Shown: positions 1 through 15,000, numbered from the stretch's first letter. The stretch: DNA of 64,000 nt from Colias croceus (GCF_905220415.1 NC_059545.1:8132001-8196000); one strand, 5' to 3'. A program made the numbers and translations. Notes: a model not told the origin generated them from the letters alone.

Positions 1-97
1 TGTAGCGGCGCAAAGAACGCGTGGAACGTTTCGTCGTCCGCGCGCGGCACTCGCACCGGGCACCCGGGCTTTTCTGCACCGGGGGATACTTCCTCGT
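1..97 (-). CDS. Svil: Supervillin exon, cut by the left edge (DDETF segment)
   Basis: Begins at acceptor TTATCGTTTACAG (two bases completing Asn) and runs off the window after 31 further codons. The peptide is EEVSPGAEKPGCPVRVPRAD, then DETFHAFFAPL. The PRADDETFHAFF part resembles the supervillin segment containing PDDDETFAKFY that precedes the gelsolin-like repeats (from memory), in the expected order after the TVAGRL exon. Very GC-rich. The rest of the exon, and all gelsolin-like and headpiece exons, must lie to the left. Confidence 0.83.
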
Positions 98-3000
98 CTG
101 TAAACGATAATAGCACTTATAGTAAAGGCAATAAGATTAATAATTGGTTTGATTAATTACTCAAATGCTGTATTTGAAAATTAGACCTTATGGTGGGAGC
201 GATAGGGTATGAAATGACTTAATTAAATGGTTTAATGTGAACGTTAGTTGAGTAAATCAGTCTTTTTAGTGATGAAGTTACAAATAAATTAGATATGAGC
301 AGACAAACTTAACTAGACTTCAGGCGAATTTTACTAGCTGTTATGTCAATAAACAATAACAATAAACAATATTTTTATTTTACAAAATATTATAATACAA
401 AGAAATTGAAAAACCCTAGGATTCCCTGTGTCGTGGAAACAAGTTTCTTCCAGTGGTACATTTTATTCAATAGTTAAAGAGTAAATTATTTAATATATTT
501 AGAATTCAATTTCGTGCTGAACTGTACAAACAATTGTGCATAGTAAATTTCATAACAACTACTGTAACTCACTCTCATCTCGACTAATGTTCTCGCTGAC
601 GGAATGACTGCGTTTGAACGACTCGCGATCGATTTTGGGCGTCTCTTTAGGTTTGACATCGACAGCTGCGCCCATAACCGCACACGAAGCGGATCGTAGC
701 GGGCCTGATGCGAAGCCATTGGTAGGGGATGTTGGCGCCTTTCGTGATCTATAAAAGAAAATCACATTATTAAATATACTTAAAAAAATAGCTAAAAAAT
801 AAGTAACAAATGGATATTATAAATTTACATGGCATTTTATGCTGTTGAACTAAAATTATGATCTTAGTCATAATATTTGGCCAAAATAATATGATAGATG
901 TTGGTAAAGTAAAATTCCATTGAACTTCTCAAGCAAATAATAATCATCTTTTATCGGAAGTTCGTATTACAATAATATTGTCAACCACATTACGTTACAT
1001 AAAAGGCTAAAACCGTACAAACAAATGACTATTATCCGTAAAGCGATACATAAATAAAATGGCTCCCGCTAACATATACCCATGTTGGTCCTCGAGGTCG
1101 TATTAAGGAAATACCAATTACGCAGTGACACTGTATCGCAGTAAACTGGACAAGAATGTGATTGAAGTACGCGTTTCAACATACAAAACCTTTTAAGGTG
1201 TTATTCCTTTCCGAGATCGTGCGATATAACCGATACAGACGTCATCCGAGATAGTTTACAACTTAATATTGGAAAATGTCGATCGGTTCAAGAATTGCTT
1301 GCCTTTAATGTGATTGCAAAGTCAATTTACAGGTCATAAAATTGTATTTATTTTATTGACTTCCATGAGAATTATTTCCGGCTGGGAACAAAGAAAATGA
1401 AATTGCAAAACAAAAGAGACAATGACGTGTGTATTTTTTTATATAGAGTTAAAAATATTATATTATATTAGATTATATTGTTTGTTTTGCCAGTTTTTCT
1501 AGTGACAATAGGGCAATGCTTGTCCTCTCGACTGATGGTAAACAAATGCCGGTTACCTTCCGCAGGGGCGATATTGGTACAATCTCGGTTAGTCGGCGGT
1601 AAATTACCCCTACTTGCACACACATCACAATGAAGGAGCCAATTAAGGGTCCAATTACAATATTGCACCTGCTGCAGGTACGTGTGAGTAGCTGAGTATC
1701 GGTTTAAGATGGAACGCGCTTCCCTAGAAGGTACCCGTTCATTCTTTTCTGGAGTCTTCGTGTAACAAAACTCACCTAACTTAACCGAGTCAACGGCGAT
1801 ATTGCCACTTTGCTCTCTGTACCAATCATGTCAATGTCATGTCAATCTATTTCAAACTCAAACATTTATTTATTCAATAAGACTTCTTCGAGAAGCACTT
1901 TTGAAACGTCAATACATACTTTTAACATTTACCACCGATTCGGAAAGCAAGGTATCTATGGAGAAGAACCGGCAAGAAACTCCATAGTTGCTTTTTTAAA
2001 TCATTTCAGTATTACAATTTAATTTTACAAAATATGTTAACTGTGTATTATCATAATATGCCAAAGAATGTCCTGTGGTTTTTACGCGACAACCCTCCAT
2101 GGGTTTTTCAAACTCAAACTCAAACATTTATTTATTCAATTAGACTTCTTCCAGAAGCACTTTTGAATCGTCATTACATTCTTTAAATTTACCACCGATT
2201 CGGAAAGCAGTATCTATGGAGAAGAACCGGCAAGAAACTCCATAGTTGCTTTTTTAAAGTCATGTCCATATACAATATAATTTTACATTACATGTTACTT
2301 ACATCTAACTACATAATATATTTTATCATAATATGTCAAAGAATGTCCTGTGGTTTCTACGCGACAACCCTCCATGGGTTTTTATCTTCCATATATTCCT
2401 TAATACTGTAATAGGCTCTCTGAACTAATAGGTTTTTTACGTAACAAACGCACCTGAAGCGTAATTTCATGTAACAAACGCACCTGAAGCGGTTGGGCGG
2501 CGGCACGGCGGGTGTGATGGCGGGCGAGCAGGCGGGCGGCGTGCTCAGCGGGGGCGGCGTCACCGGCGGCGTGGCCACCTTGTCGCGCTCCAACCGACCC
2601 GCCACTGTGAACAGCGTTGCATCGCTTTGTGGCACGCGTTTGCGCCATCCCTGGGATAAACGCATCATATTTGAGTTATTTTCGTACGACCTTTTATAAT
2701 AGTAACACTATGGCAGTTTTGCCATACTTGTTGTTTTAGTTTGAACTTTGAAAGATAAATTTTTGAGCACCTCAATCTAATTTATGAACGTGTATAGTGG
2801 AGACAAATTATCAGGGTAAACACGCAAAAGTTTTACACATGAAAGTATTTAAAAGAAAGCTAGGAATCGTTATTTAAACTTCTTGAAGGTCGCTAATATA
2901 ATATGATGAATTAAAAAATCTTCAAAGTGTATTTTCCTTAATGTTCCCCCTGTTTATTAAAGCAAATTGAATTATTTATTTACCAATACATATTACCAAG

Positions 3001-6000
3001 TAAATATTGATTATACACATACTGAATCATTGCCATCTGCAATTTTATATCGCTTCGTATACAAATAAAACCGCAGTGTAACACAAAATATCAATATCAA
3101 ATGGTCATTCTAAGTATTGGCTTTATATTTAATGTGGTCAGTGAATCATTGGGGTGAAGGTTTGTATTACTCACAAATGAAATATTCTAGTTGTGTGACA
3201 AATATTTAGAGTCAAAGACCGTAAAGCCCATAGTGGGTCAGGTCAATGTTCACAACAAAAATGTTTAGTAAACTCTACTCTACACATAGTAAAGATACGA
3301 CAGGAATTTGATTAACTTTTTCTTTGCTTTACACGAGGAAAATATACTTTACATATTTTTCATTGATATATTTCTATATACTGAGACACATATTGAAAAA
3401 AATCATGCGTCATCTTGTATAAAATATATGCCTTATAAATAAAGGCTCTACAGAGAAAAACGAAAATGCTCGAGAACTTTCATAAATCACGGAAAACGGA
3501 AGAAAGCTGTTTATTGATTTTATTTTTAAGAAAATATATTTTTAAACAATTTCACGATACTCCTTATTCGGTGAGGATATAATTCAATCCTAAATAAACA
3601 CGTATAAACTATATCGTATTACAGGAAACACCTCTCCAAGGTGACGAGGCCAATTAACGTTACAAAACAAAACAACATGCACCACCTTGATATTTTCACA
3701 AATCCTTTATGTTTAAGGATACTTTCATTAACACGTTAGTATAATTTTGGTTTGAACTAAATTCCGATGCAATTATATCACTTAGAGCTGTGCAAATAAG
3801 ACGCATAATTGCGTAAAATGTTTATATTATGATAGTGTAGTAAATTCGAAAGGATATAAAGGTCATTGATAAGCGACATTCCTCTGGTGTTACTTTATCC
3901 TGGTTCAGTTGCAATTAATTTATGATGTTGTACTGACATAATGTGAAAATTAATATCTAATTCAATTGCACTACTGGTCATACTGGCCTATTCATTTACA
4001 TCTACACTAATATTATAAAGAGGAAAACTTTGTTTGTTTATTTGTTTGATTGTAATGAATAGGCTCATAAACTACTGGACCGATTTTAAAAATTCTTTCA
4101 CCATTCGAAAGCTACATTATCCACGAGTAATATAGGATAGGTTTTATCTCGGAAATTCCACGGGAACGGGAACTATGCGAGTTTTTCTTTGAAACCGCGG
4201 GCGGAGCCGCCGGCGGAAAGCTAGTATTACAATAAATATATACATATGTACCTATTAAACGTCATTATGTAAGATTTATAATACTAACAACTGTAAGTTA
4301 CCTCGAAAAGCGCATTGTAAAATAATATCTAAACAAAATAAACCTAACATTATCAATTAAAACCACATGTTAAGACAAACAACTTTAATCCCGTGAAGAC
4401 AAATGACTTCTTTAAGGGTCCGCTTTGTATTTAGGTCGTTAAAAAACAACCGAAAAGAGGATAAAATCTGCACGCTCTCATAACGTTCGAGATAAAAACC
4501 AACATCAATCACAACACATTCGCGATAAACGTCGCAACGTCTGCGAAGTGGGTGTATAATGGTCTTAATAATTATATCCATATATATACGGGGTTCTATA
4601 ATCGCTCCGAGCATCCTGGTTCGTATATAATAAGTAGAAAACAAATGTAAATAAGTTAAATTAGTAATTATATTAATAGCTCGATTACCTGCGCGGCGGT
4701 TTCTAATTTATTCCGTCGATCCGCGAGGATGTTTTGACCCAATTCGTTTTCATCTATGTGCACCTTCTTCTTATCGTCGACCGATGCATTTAGTGTCTCC
4801 TGGAAGAAAATTTGATCATGAATTAAAAACGTAGGAAATTCTTACCGAAACAAGTAGAGTTAAATATTTTACAGTAAGAGTAGAATGTAAATATATGTCA
4901 ATTATAGAAATTGATTGTGGACATGAACATTGAACACTAGCGGATATAATTAGGTACGCCTACACTAACTTTTCTTGTTATCATTACTCAAATTTCCGCC
5001 ACATTATGTTATTTTATCATATTTTTATACTATACACGCAGGAAACACGACCAATGCTACATTTAATACGCCAATAAACCAACAGCAATTAAAAATGAAA
5101 CGTCGTTTTTTATGAATTTCCACCATCAATCATATTTGCATATAGATGAGCTCATTGAGGCAGAATTTGACACAAGTTAATTTATACGTTTCCTATTAGA
5201 AAATATGTTCGCGTAATATTATTTAATACGTTTCGTAATGATTCAATGATGGCATGATCTTTCGCATAACAAGCGTGAGCGATCGCTATCTATTATGCCT
5301 TGTAGTGCCGCGACAAAATCTGTATTGTTACGTACTGTTCTATATTCTCAGTTTGTTTTGTACAATAATTCATCTTCTGGTACGCGTATGTATGCAATTA
5401 ATCTTGGTATCGTCTCGGTAATTAACAATGTTTGCGGTCCGCGTGGGAGGTAGAACACTGCGACACGCTTATTTGTATATAAAGTATCTGCGTATTAATA
5501 TCTTAATGAATGCTTGTGCATACTAAGAAATATAATTTTAAAAGTAATCTCAAACGAAACTACGATTAAAAGATAGTTTTTCTGAATAAAGAAGCAAGTA
5601 ACTGGAACAAAACATTCCATTGTACATAGTGATTATTAATGGATAATTAAAAACAGCTTCTTTTATGTAAGAAAACTATAAAATACGTAATATTTTTCAT
5701 TCCATTGTGACTTTTATGCAAGCGCGTGTATATAAAGAGCGCCTGATTGGAATACTAATAAATACGTTACTATTATAAAATACACTTAAAACATGACACT
5801 AACAATAATTACGAGGAATGTATATTCAAATTATCATATCGAATGCTAGTTTGTTGAAAACATTGTTCATAGATAAAGAATAATATAGAACACTTTACAC
5901 TTCATTCTTATAAATTATCTATAAGAGCTGATATAACAACACTGAAACAAATACATATATTTTAAGAAATTAAAAAAAAATAACCTGGCTATTGTCAACG

Positions 6001-9000
6001 CAGTCGGTATCAAATTTTCTGAAGACAGGTTTTAAAGCGCCATTGCTCCCGTTGCGTGTTTTGTTTTTCAGTTCACCGATAACTGAACCAAAGTTCAATC
6101 CAGCCGGTAATCCAGTTTGTTTCTCGAGACGCCTTAACAATAGAGGTTTTGTTTCTCGTGGCTGCTCCAATACTTCATTTATGCCATTCGTATCTTCAAC
6201 ATCTAATATCTCATTGACAGTATTGTTTGCTAGTTTTTCTATCTCGATCGTATTTTCAGTTAAATGGCTCTTCAGTTGAGGTGTATCGTTCTTAACAACT
6301 GGCGTAACATCTAAATCTTTTGTTAGAGATAAGTTCTGAAGAATTGTTTGCAATTTATCTTCATTCAATACAGTCTTCTCTAAGAACTCGGCCAAACGCT
6401 CTTTTGGAGGACTGTCTCGTTTAACAAATTTTCTAAATCTAACATTATCTTCGTTTGGCTTAAAATGTTCAAAATCACTGGGTACATTTTTATTAATGCA
6501 GTAATTAATAGCTTCTGTCTCTACAATTTTCTCGACTTTCAACTGGTCTTTATTTTCAGCTTCATTGGCTTCGGATACTAAATTATTATTGATTGTGTGT
6601 AAATTGTCCGTTTGAGACGTCTCATTTTCTTTTATGTCCTTTTTATTAACGCATTCAATGTTATTGTCATCTTGCACTCTTAATGAGGTATGTTGTTTCT
6701 TCGTAAACACAAATCTCCAGACCAGGAAAAGGAAAGCGCCAAAAACAATTACGGCTCCGTAAAACATTTTTGTTTATTTATCACATCACTGACTAGAAGA
6801 ATATTAGAGCAATAAACACTTGAATATTTTTTGAAAGCCTTGCATTCTCTCAAGAATTGTAATCATTAATGATTTGAATTTTTACTGTCCTTCATTAAAA
6901 TCACTGTAATATAAAATGCGGCAACGTTAACATGGCAAGACGCGGGAAACGGCGTATGAAATATCAGTATACGGAAATGAAGGCATAAAACAAGTTGACA
7001 GTCTGACGCACACACACCGACTGATCGAGAGGATATCTGGCAGCAGATAAATGTGAGTCAGACGCAGGTCCCTACAACGTTGGTAAACATATCGCTACAC
7101 ATAATATGACGCATCGTATAGAACGAGAAGACTGTGATGTAGGTGTGCCGAACGAACCAGTTGTCCATCTGAGTAACCTTGAGTAAAATGATACCACCTA
7201 ACAATAACAATGGTTTATTGACATTTTTATACCCGACAATTTATCGATGGGTTCATAAATTATAAGGAAAATAACTTGTACGTGACAAGTACGTGTTTTA
7301 TTATTCAAAAGGATGCTAGGACTTCAGTTAAAGATAATGTTACGGACGTAATTTGCCTTTACTTGCTTTTGTACTCATAGCAATGAAGGTAAAGAGTATA
7401 TATTATTTTCCTCAACGGCATTGTTCAAAATGTTTGTAAGTCAAAATATAAGTAGCAACTATAAAGCTCCTAATATGCCAACCTGTCCCGCCATAAACGT
7501 CGCGTATAAAAAAGGACTTAAGCCAATTAAGCCCCAACCTAAATATTTCAGATTTTAAAGCACGTTTCATAATCCCTGGCGTAAAAAGTTCGCTTCCAAA
7601 ATTGGAATAAATACCTATAACCTATTACGGAGTGATAGAATATCTTAGATGAATTGAAGCGGTACTGTGACCTTAGGATCAACAACAATCACGTTCAATG
7701 GCAAATAAATAAACACCAATAAAAGTATGATATTGCGATACAATAACCATTTCAATATCAATGAAAATTGATTTCAATGTGCAACGAGCAACTTTTTTGC
7801 TAGAGATATAATTATGCAAGCAGTTATTAATTAGTTTAACAGTAAAAATCTAAAAACAGTCTTGTTATCCTCGACTCTATATGGAATAGGTAATCGTGTC
7901 CTGAATACCAATCAAGGTACATTAGAAACTAACGTCCTCGATTTTAATCGGTTAATATAATAAGAAACTTATAATAAGGACGAAACAGGGGAAAGTATTA
8001 CACTCGACCATTAGGGAGCGAAGCTGCAGTTTAGATTATCTTTTACTACTATAAATAAACCTTGGCAATTTATTAACAGCAGATAGCGACGATATTGTTG
8101 CTAGATAAAGCAGCGATAAGGCGATCCACGACCACAATACATTCTTAACAAAATCTGCTTTATAGCGCGAAGTACGAACTCCGTGTAAAACATACCAAAC
8201 TTTGTTAGACCAAAATCGAAAAAAACGAACAAAAGAGAGTCGAATGGTACCAATTATATCATGTGAGTTATAATTTCACCGGTTAAAATTAAATCGAGCC
8301 GTGTGATTACCGCGCACTTCTCTATTTAGTTTCGGTAAAGTAGGGTGAAAGCGAAATTCACGTATAAAATTCGCCAAGCTTAGGCCTGCGCGCGCGCACC
8401 GCGATGCCGTCAAAACAACTGACTTGAGTTTGACCGCCGACCGGTGCCAGATTGTCTGCCCTGCCCTCCTTTAACTAGAAAGCCGTTAAGCCAACGAAGT
8501 GAGTTTCGAGTAAATGACAAAAAACACGGAAATCGTTATTTCGTAAAAATTATGACACTTAGAATAATTACTGAGAGATACATCGATCGACATTTAATTA
8601 TATTATATATAAATAATAGTTTTTAACCAGACACTGTTATAATTTATTTTTTAATTCACTTTTTCTCGTTTAGCTCAGCATATTATCTGAAAAATTTAAC
8701 TTTTTACTGGACAAGACGGCCGTTAACATACCATAGCGACTTTTTAGCTAAGTAATATAGTATTTTTATTTTAATTTTGCGATTTTTTTTAATTTATTAA
8801 TAAAATGCTTACCTAAAACGTCGTTAAGCTACTATACCTGCTTTTAAGCTATGAATTTCGCTTTAATTTATATTTCAATAACTTTATAATCAGCGGTTAA
8901 GGGCTTTTGAATGCTTTTGTACTACGATTCGAATAGTTGTACTAAATTTTAACCTTACTTATGTTAAAAATTTGCAGCTGTCTGAGGCTTTGCTCTCGGG

Positions 9001-12000
9001 AATTACATCCCCTAGGTCAACCAATGGATAGGAAAAGGATCAAAAGCTTTTAGGTTTAAGTATTAAAGATTTAAACACTATCTAACCGAGAACCGTATTT
9101 TCATTTAGAATTGCAATTATAACGATATTTTAATATTATAAGCCATCACACAAGTCACGGATATGTGAGTACAAATAGGAAAACAAACAATGTGCTTAAA
9201 CAAATCGTTTTCTGAAAAAATATTAAGACTTGTGCACGAGGCTTTTGAAAAAAAATCCTGGTTTCAATAGGGCTTCAAGCTCTTACATGTGGGATTCTCT
9301 TAATAATTAATGTTGAACCGCTTATCAAATGATTAGAACTTTAGAAGACTCTTTCATCCACATTCAGAAAATACATATATTATACCAGAATATGTGGAAA
9401 ATAGCAGGAGGTAGAAAAAGAAAACTTTTTATTTGCTACCATGTAAAAAAATACAAATCTTTATAATCTAATATAAAGAAAAGAAAAAATATAAATAGTG
9501 GCAAAATGGACTCCCCGCCAGTGGGTCAAAGGTAGTAGGTATACTCATAACAATTTTTGTATCACCATCTCTAGTACATTGCTTGACAGTCGATTACTAA
9601 TTCCACCCAAGGGGTAAATTATATCATTAATAAATAGTACAGACTGTCTATATCCTCTTTCTCGGTTACAGAGACTAATCAGAGTCTAAACAGAGAACTA
9701 TAATGATTGAAAGTTCGCACTGTCGTAACCATTACCTACCAAATTTTCGTAACTTTGACTTGTTATATTTTCCGTAATTTAGCTGCTAGATTGTATAAAA
9801 CTTAGTAAACCTGATCAGAAACAATAGGTCTTGTAAAAGAAAATCAAAAGCAATCGGTACTCTGCTTAGGAGCGGTAACATTACAGGATCACACTCATCC
9901 CCAAAACGGATGCATCACTAGAATCTGATAACTGCCTTTTAGCTACAAAATGAGGCTTAGCTGCTTTTTAGCTAAGCAAAAAAGTGTAATTAGAATTTTT
10001 CCTAAATAAATTTACTTAACTAAAAAAGCGTTAAGGGCGAGTAACTGCAAATAAGGTAAGGATTTCCATTGGAATCGTTATATGAAAGCATATCACAAAG
10101 CAGTTATAGTCAGTTTGCGTCCCTATAGTCAAGTATAATCTGATGACGTGCCTTTAGTCAAGTAAAAAGCTAAAAAAATATTATTAAATTTGGCGGTTAA
10201 GGTACTTTAAAGGAAATTTAGCGAAGTAGTGTTGGTTAGACGCTTTTAAGTTATGGAATCGCCGAAAATTGTGTTACTTAACGGCTCACAATATTTTCGT
10301 ATCTCTTTATCTATTAATGCTAGAGACATGATTCTTAGACAGAAAGATAGAGAATTTTGAACTTAGTCACCCTACATTTAAAACTGAAAATTGACCATTT
10401 GAGGGTTAACGGCTTTTTAGTTAAAGGACGGCAGTGCCCCCTTCGGCTCCGGGTTAAGCACACCGCTTCTGTGTAGCTATTTAATTAACCGTGCAACAGT
10501 AAATTGAAACATGGCTAATTAAATTAAATATATTCTCGGAAACGAATCGAGCCGTAAGTATAAATATATCCTTATATGGTGCAAAATTGATCGATCGCGC
10601 AAATGAATTAATACATTTCAATTTTTGAAGGAGTTATTTTAATTAACTCATGTGCCCATAAGAAGAATAAACTGGAAACTTAATTAAATGTTGAAAATAT
10701 TTGAGGAACTTTTTTAGTTCACATTCAAATTCCAAGCGTAATGTTCAATATCAAGTTCACATTCAACAAAAGAGCGAACACATTCTATACAATAATCATT
10801 CATTTATCTTCAAGATCACCTTTATTACGTGTACGCAAATATTTACATTGTGATGTATAATTATTGTGGACATGTGTTACAATATTATAACGGACTTTAA
10901 TAAAATTTGAATGAAGTGAATATTAGTTTAATGGTAAAGTATTTTCTAGTAGACTGACTAGTAAATGCACATTTATTTTTAGACCGTTCCTTAAATGAAA
11001 TCATTTCTTGGATTAACTATCAGGATAATTAGTGAATTTTGAATGTATTTCACGTTAGTTTATTTCAATTGAAATTCAGATTAAAATTTAAAGAAAGAGA
11101 ACCAGCTTCATAAGTATCTTTTATACAAATTACGAGAGCTCCAGTCGCGTTTTCAAACAAAATGACTTCAATTTAAATTCACATAAGTTGACCTATTTTT
11201 CGAATCAAAATGTTTCTTATATTTTTTAACATTTCGTTAAGTCGTGTTTGAAATAACTCTGCATTGGCCCAAATTTATAATTACTCACAAGTCACAACAT
11301 CGGCGAAACGTAGAGTTGGCAAAGTCCTAGAATTCTAAACAGTTTATGAATTCCTCTAAAATAATTTTCGTTTCTGATATTTATAAAAAGAGAAGGTACC
11401 TACGCTAAAATAACTGTAATTCCTTTAAAATGAGCAATTCTGTAAATATTTACCGTTCGCAACCGAGTAAGTTTAAATTTTCACGCTGTTAATTAGGTGC
11501 AAAATGCAATATTGGTAACGAAAAAGGTATGCAAATTGAATCGCTAATTACGTAACGTAGTTATAAAAATATGTGTATGTTTTTCTTAAAAACATAAAAT
11601 GAGTAGGTACTACAGAGTTTTATAGTTTGATGTAAAATACTATATTACCTAAATTCTCTTATTTCTCTCTTATCAAATTATCACTAGATAAAGATAATTT
11701 CGAATGTTTTAAAATTTATCAGTCAGGAAGTTTTGAAGGGAGTGAAAATTATCTAATACATTTTTGTTGAACGAAATATATCATAGATTGTATTTGCCAA
11801 TAACAAAGTAACAATATGGTCCTTTAATACATTTGAAATATTGTATGCCATCTTTCCTTCATCCTTAAGTTTGTTGTATCTAAAACAAAGTACCTATTGA
11901 ATCCTATATATATTCACTTGAAACCTATTAATTTCAAAGCTCAAATCCGGCAAAACCCATACGCGTAATACACTGAGTATTCATATACAAAATAAACCAC

Positions 12001-15000
12001 TGAAAACACGATCGTGTATTTAACTTTGCATTATGTACTGTTTTCATAACATTCGCGACTCAGATGTATTTTGGGAAATTGACACATACCAGACGTCTGA
12101 TTATTATGCTACTACTATGTAAAAGAATGCATCATACATCAAACATTTATGCTTCTAGATTTTTTATAAGCACTTGTGGTATAGAACAGCGAAACTACTC
12201 GTATATCGAGTATATATATTATATGGTTTAGATATGTTATGTTATATTTCAGCGTTAGGCACACACATCACCTATTTATTTTGTAGATTTTATTTACAAT
12301 TCCAATTATACAGGGTGTCCAACTATTGGTATACCTACTAAGCGCGAAGGGACTTGGAGTTTTGCATACACTGATCACGTAAAAAATACTCAAACAACAA
12401 AATTACGTCAAAATTTTTTTGCCAAACTTTTCCTGAAAATCCATGCTTTCTTCTCTAGCTTCGCGCAGCCGGCATATACCGCTTCTCTAATATGAGCATT
12501 TTGTCTATGAAAACATAATCTTAAACGAGAGCTCACGTGCTGGTGGCAAAGTTGGGCGGGTTGCTTGTTAGGGGTGTACACAGAGTTTTATGAATTCATC
12601 TATTTGAAAAAAAAATGCGTCTGGAATTTTATAAGTATTTTTTACGTACTCAGCGTATGCAAAACTATAACCTCTTTTGAGCTTAGTTATACCAACAGTG
12701 GGACACCCTGTATATGTCACAGAATAATGTTATAAATTTACAATTTTTAAACGCACTTACATTATATTAATGTTCAATGTGTGTATTGTATATTAATATA
12801 GTGGAGTCAAGGAAACCTCTTGCACAAATTAATCTTCCAAGAACTCATATTTCCTCAAACAAAAATTCCAATACCGAGCATTGTTCAAACCATTACATAA
12901 GATAAAGGGTTCAACGTGTTTATGGTAAATGTTTCCAATAAAAATAAACATAAAACGCATACCGTGCGAGTTCACCTCGCGCAAACCAGTCGGCGCAGTC
13001 GTGCTTCGTGACGCATAGACATACAATGTATAGTACATACTAAGTGCTGAGCTTTAAATATATGCAGATATATAAGTTCTATAGCAAATGTCGTATTCAA
13101 CAAAGACCCCGTTGAATGTGCTATAACTCGTTCATTCTTAACTTCTTTATAATATATGCGTCACACGCAGCCTATTAACCCTAACATCGTGATGCTATTT
13201 TAGCGCTAGACTATCTAAGGTCAGGAAAGGAATATTCGATAAATATTCTGCTACTATTACTTTGACTTACTATGGGTCTAGAAAAGACGGTATACCAACC
13301 ATACATTCATTCAATTTATTTCAATATGCATAAATCGACGTACCTACTATACTTGGCTGTATCAGTTTAGTGGAAATTCTAAAATGCTGAGAAATAAATT
13401 CTTTTAAGTTTTAACACATGAGTCGTTTTGTTTGTATTTCAAAAGAAAAGACAACTACAACTAAGTTTAGTTAGTGTACTGAGATATTACCTATTGCAAT
13501 AATGCATTTTTATAACATTCTTCCACGAATGAAAAACCATAATGTGCAATACATATTTTACCGCATTTACGATAATATGCACAAGATAATAAATAAATTG
13601 AGTTACTTAGGTGTTAATGCAATGCATTATTGCATACTACATGTACATAATAATAAAGATCAATAACAGAAAAAATAAGGCCGATAGAGAACGCTACTAT
13701 AGCAACACTAAGCTGGAAGTTTAGTAGTTCCGCGCAATTCCGGTAGATGGCGTTATAATAAAAACAGTTTTATCTTCACATTTATAGATGATATCTGTTC
13801 CATTGTACTGCTTCTTTGATAAGCATTACGAACTTTATAACGATTATACTAGTGGATGAAACGAAGCGCAACCTATTAACATTTACTTTGTTCTTTGAAG
13901 TCACGAAAAATGTTGTAGCATAGGTCAGTACCATGTTGTTACTGCCTAGCCCATTTTTTCAAAAATCTATACATATTTTAAAATTTGTTCTTCTTCGCTT
14001 ATGGTCATTATTAATAATCTTTTTTGTGGAATAAATCAATTATAAGGTAGAGATTTGTAAATTGCTATTAATTCTGATGGAAAGAGTACCTATACATTCC
14101 TAGCTTCTTGTTTCTCGCAAAAGGAAACAAACAACACCAATCAATTTCCGGCCCTAAACACAAATGACGGGTTGAGTGACAAACTAAAACAAAGGGATAA
14201 TTCAGGTTAACGACAGTCTCGAGCAAGCAAGCCAATATACGACTAAAGGTTAAAGGCTAAGGGTTATTATGGCTTAAAGCCGGATTTAATTAGCGAAGAC
14301 AGGCTAACAAAGAAGGTCGTTTCCGTGCAATGTTACAGTGATGTCGCCTAACGGAATTCAATTTATCGTGCGTTGTTTGATCCGGTGCTCTTGTGCATAT
14401 TGACACTCATTTGATTGATGCCATTAATTACAATGTGAAGGGACAATTTTATTACTCAAAGTATTTCAGTTTTACAGCTACTGTGTTGTGCACAATACCT
14501 ACTATAGTAGGTATTAAACGGGTGTCATAGAGGAGGCCTTAAAATCAGTTCAGTAAAGATACTACGATATAAGTATCGTTTAGATTTTAACTTAGCTTAC
14601 TAAGCTAATACTTTTTGGTACTACAAGTTCCACAGAAAATCTAAGAGCTCATACAAATTAAGACGATCCCACATTTGAATACACACCTTTCGCCGCTCCC
14701 TACCGTGACATGTGAAAAACAACAATTCACCCCAATTAATTAATCATTACAAACAACGGTACAAACAATTTGCAAAGCTATGACCCATGCCTCTAATTAA
14801 CAAAATACCACAACACGGAAATGTCAGGCGCATCATTAGTCGGTTTACATACATAGCGACGTAAAAAAAAACGTTGCTTTAATAATTTCATGGAATACGT
14901 GACACGCATACGTTTATCCGCTATGAATTCAGAAACAAAATGATATGCAGAAAAAACAGATCATTATATACATACATATTATATCCATAATAACTTGGTC

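Larger units (their letters stand above)
749..2453 (-). other. Supervillin intron with LINE-tail dimer
   Basis: Intron between exons 2650-2484 and 748-573. From 749 to about 1460 it is plain AT-rich sequence. About 1490-1740 is moderately GC-richer and could be an old repeat fragment, but I could not place it. 1851-2384 is a tandem pair of LINE-3'-end-like repeats, listed separately. Confidence 0.7.

Noticed and set aside
2493..2699. Plus-strand Gly/Val-rich frame
   Set aside because: Antisense shadow of supervillin exon 2650-2484.
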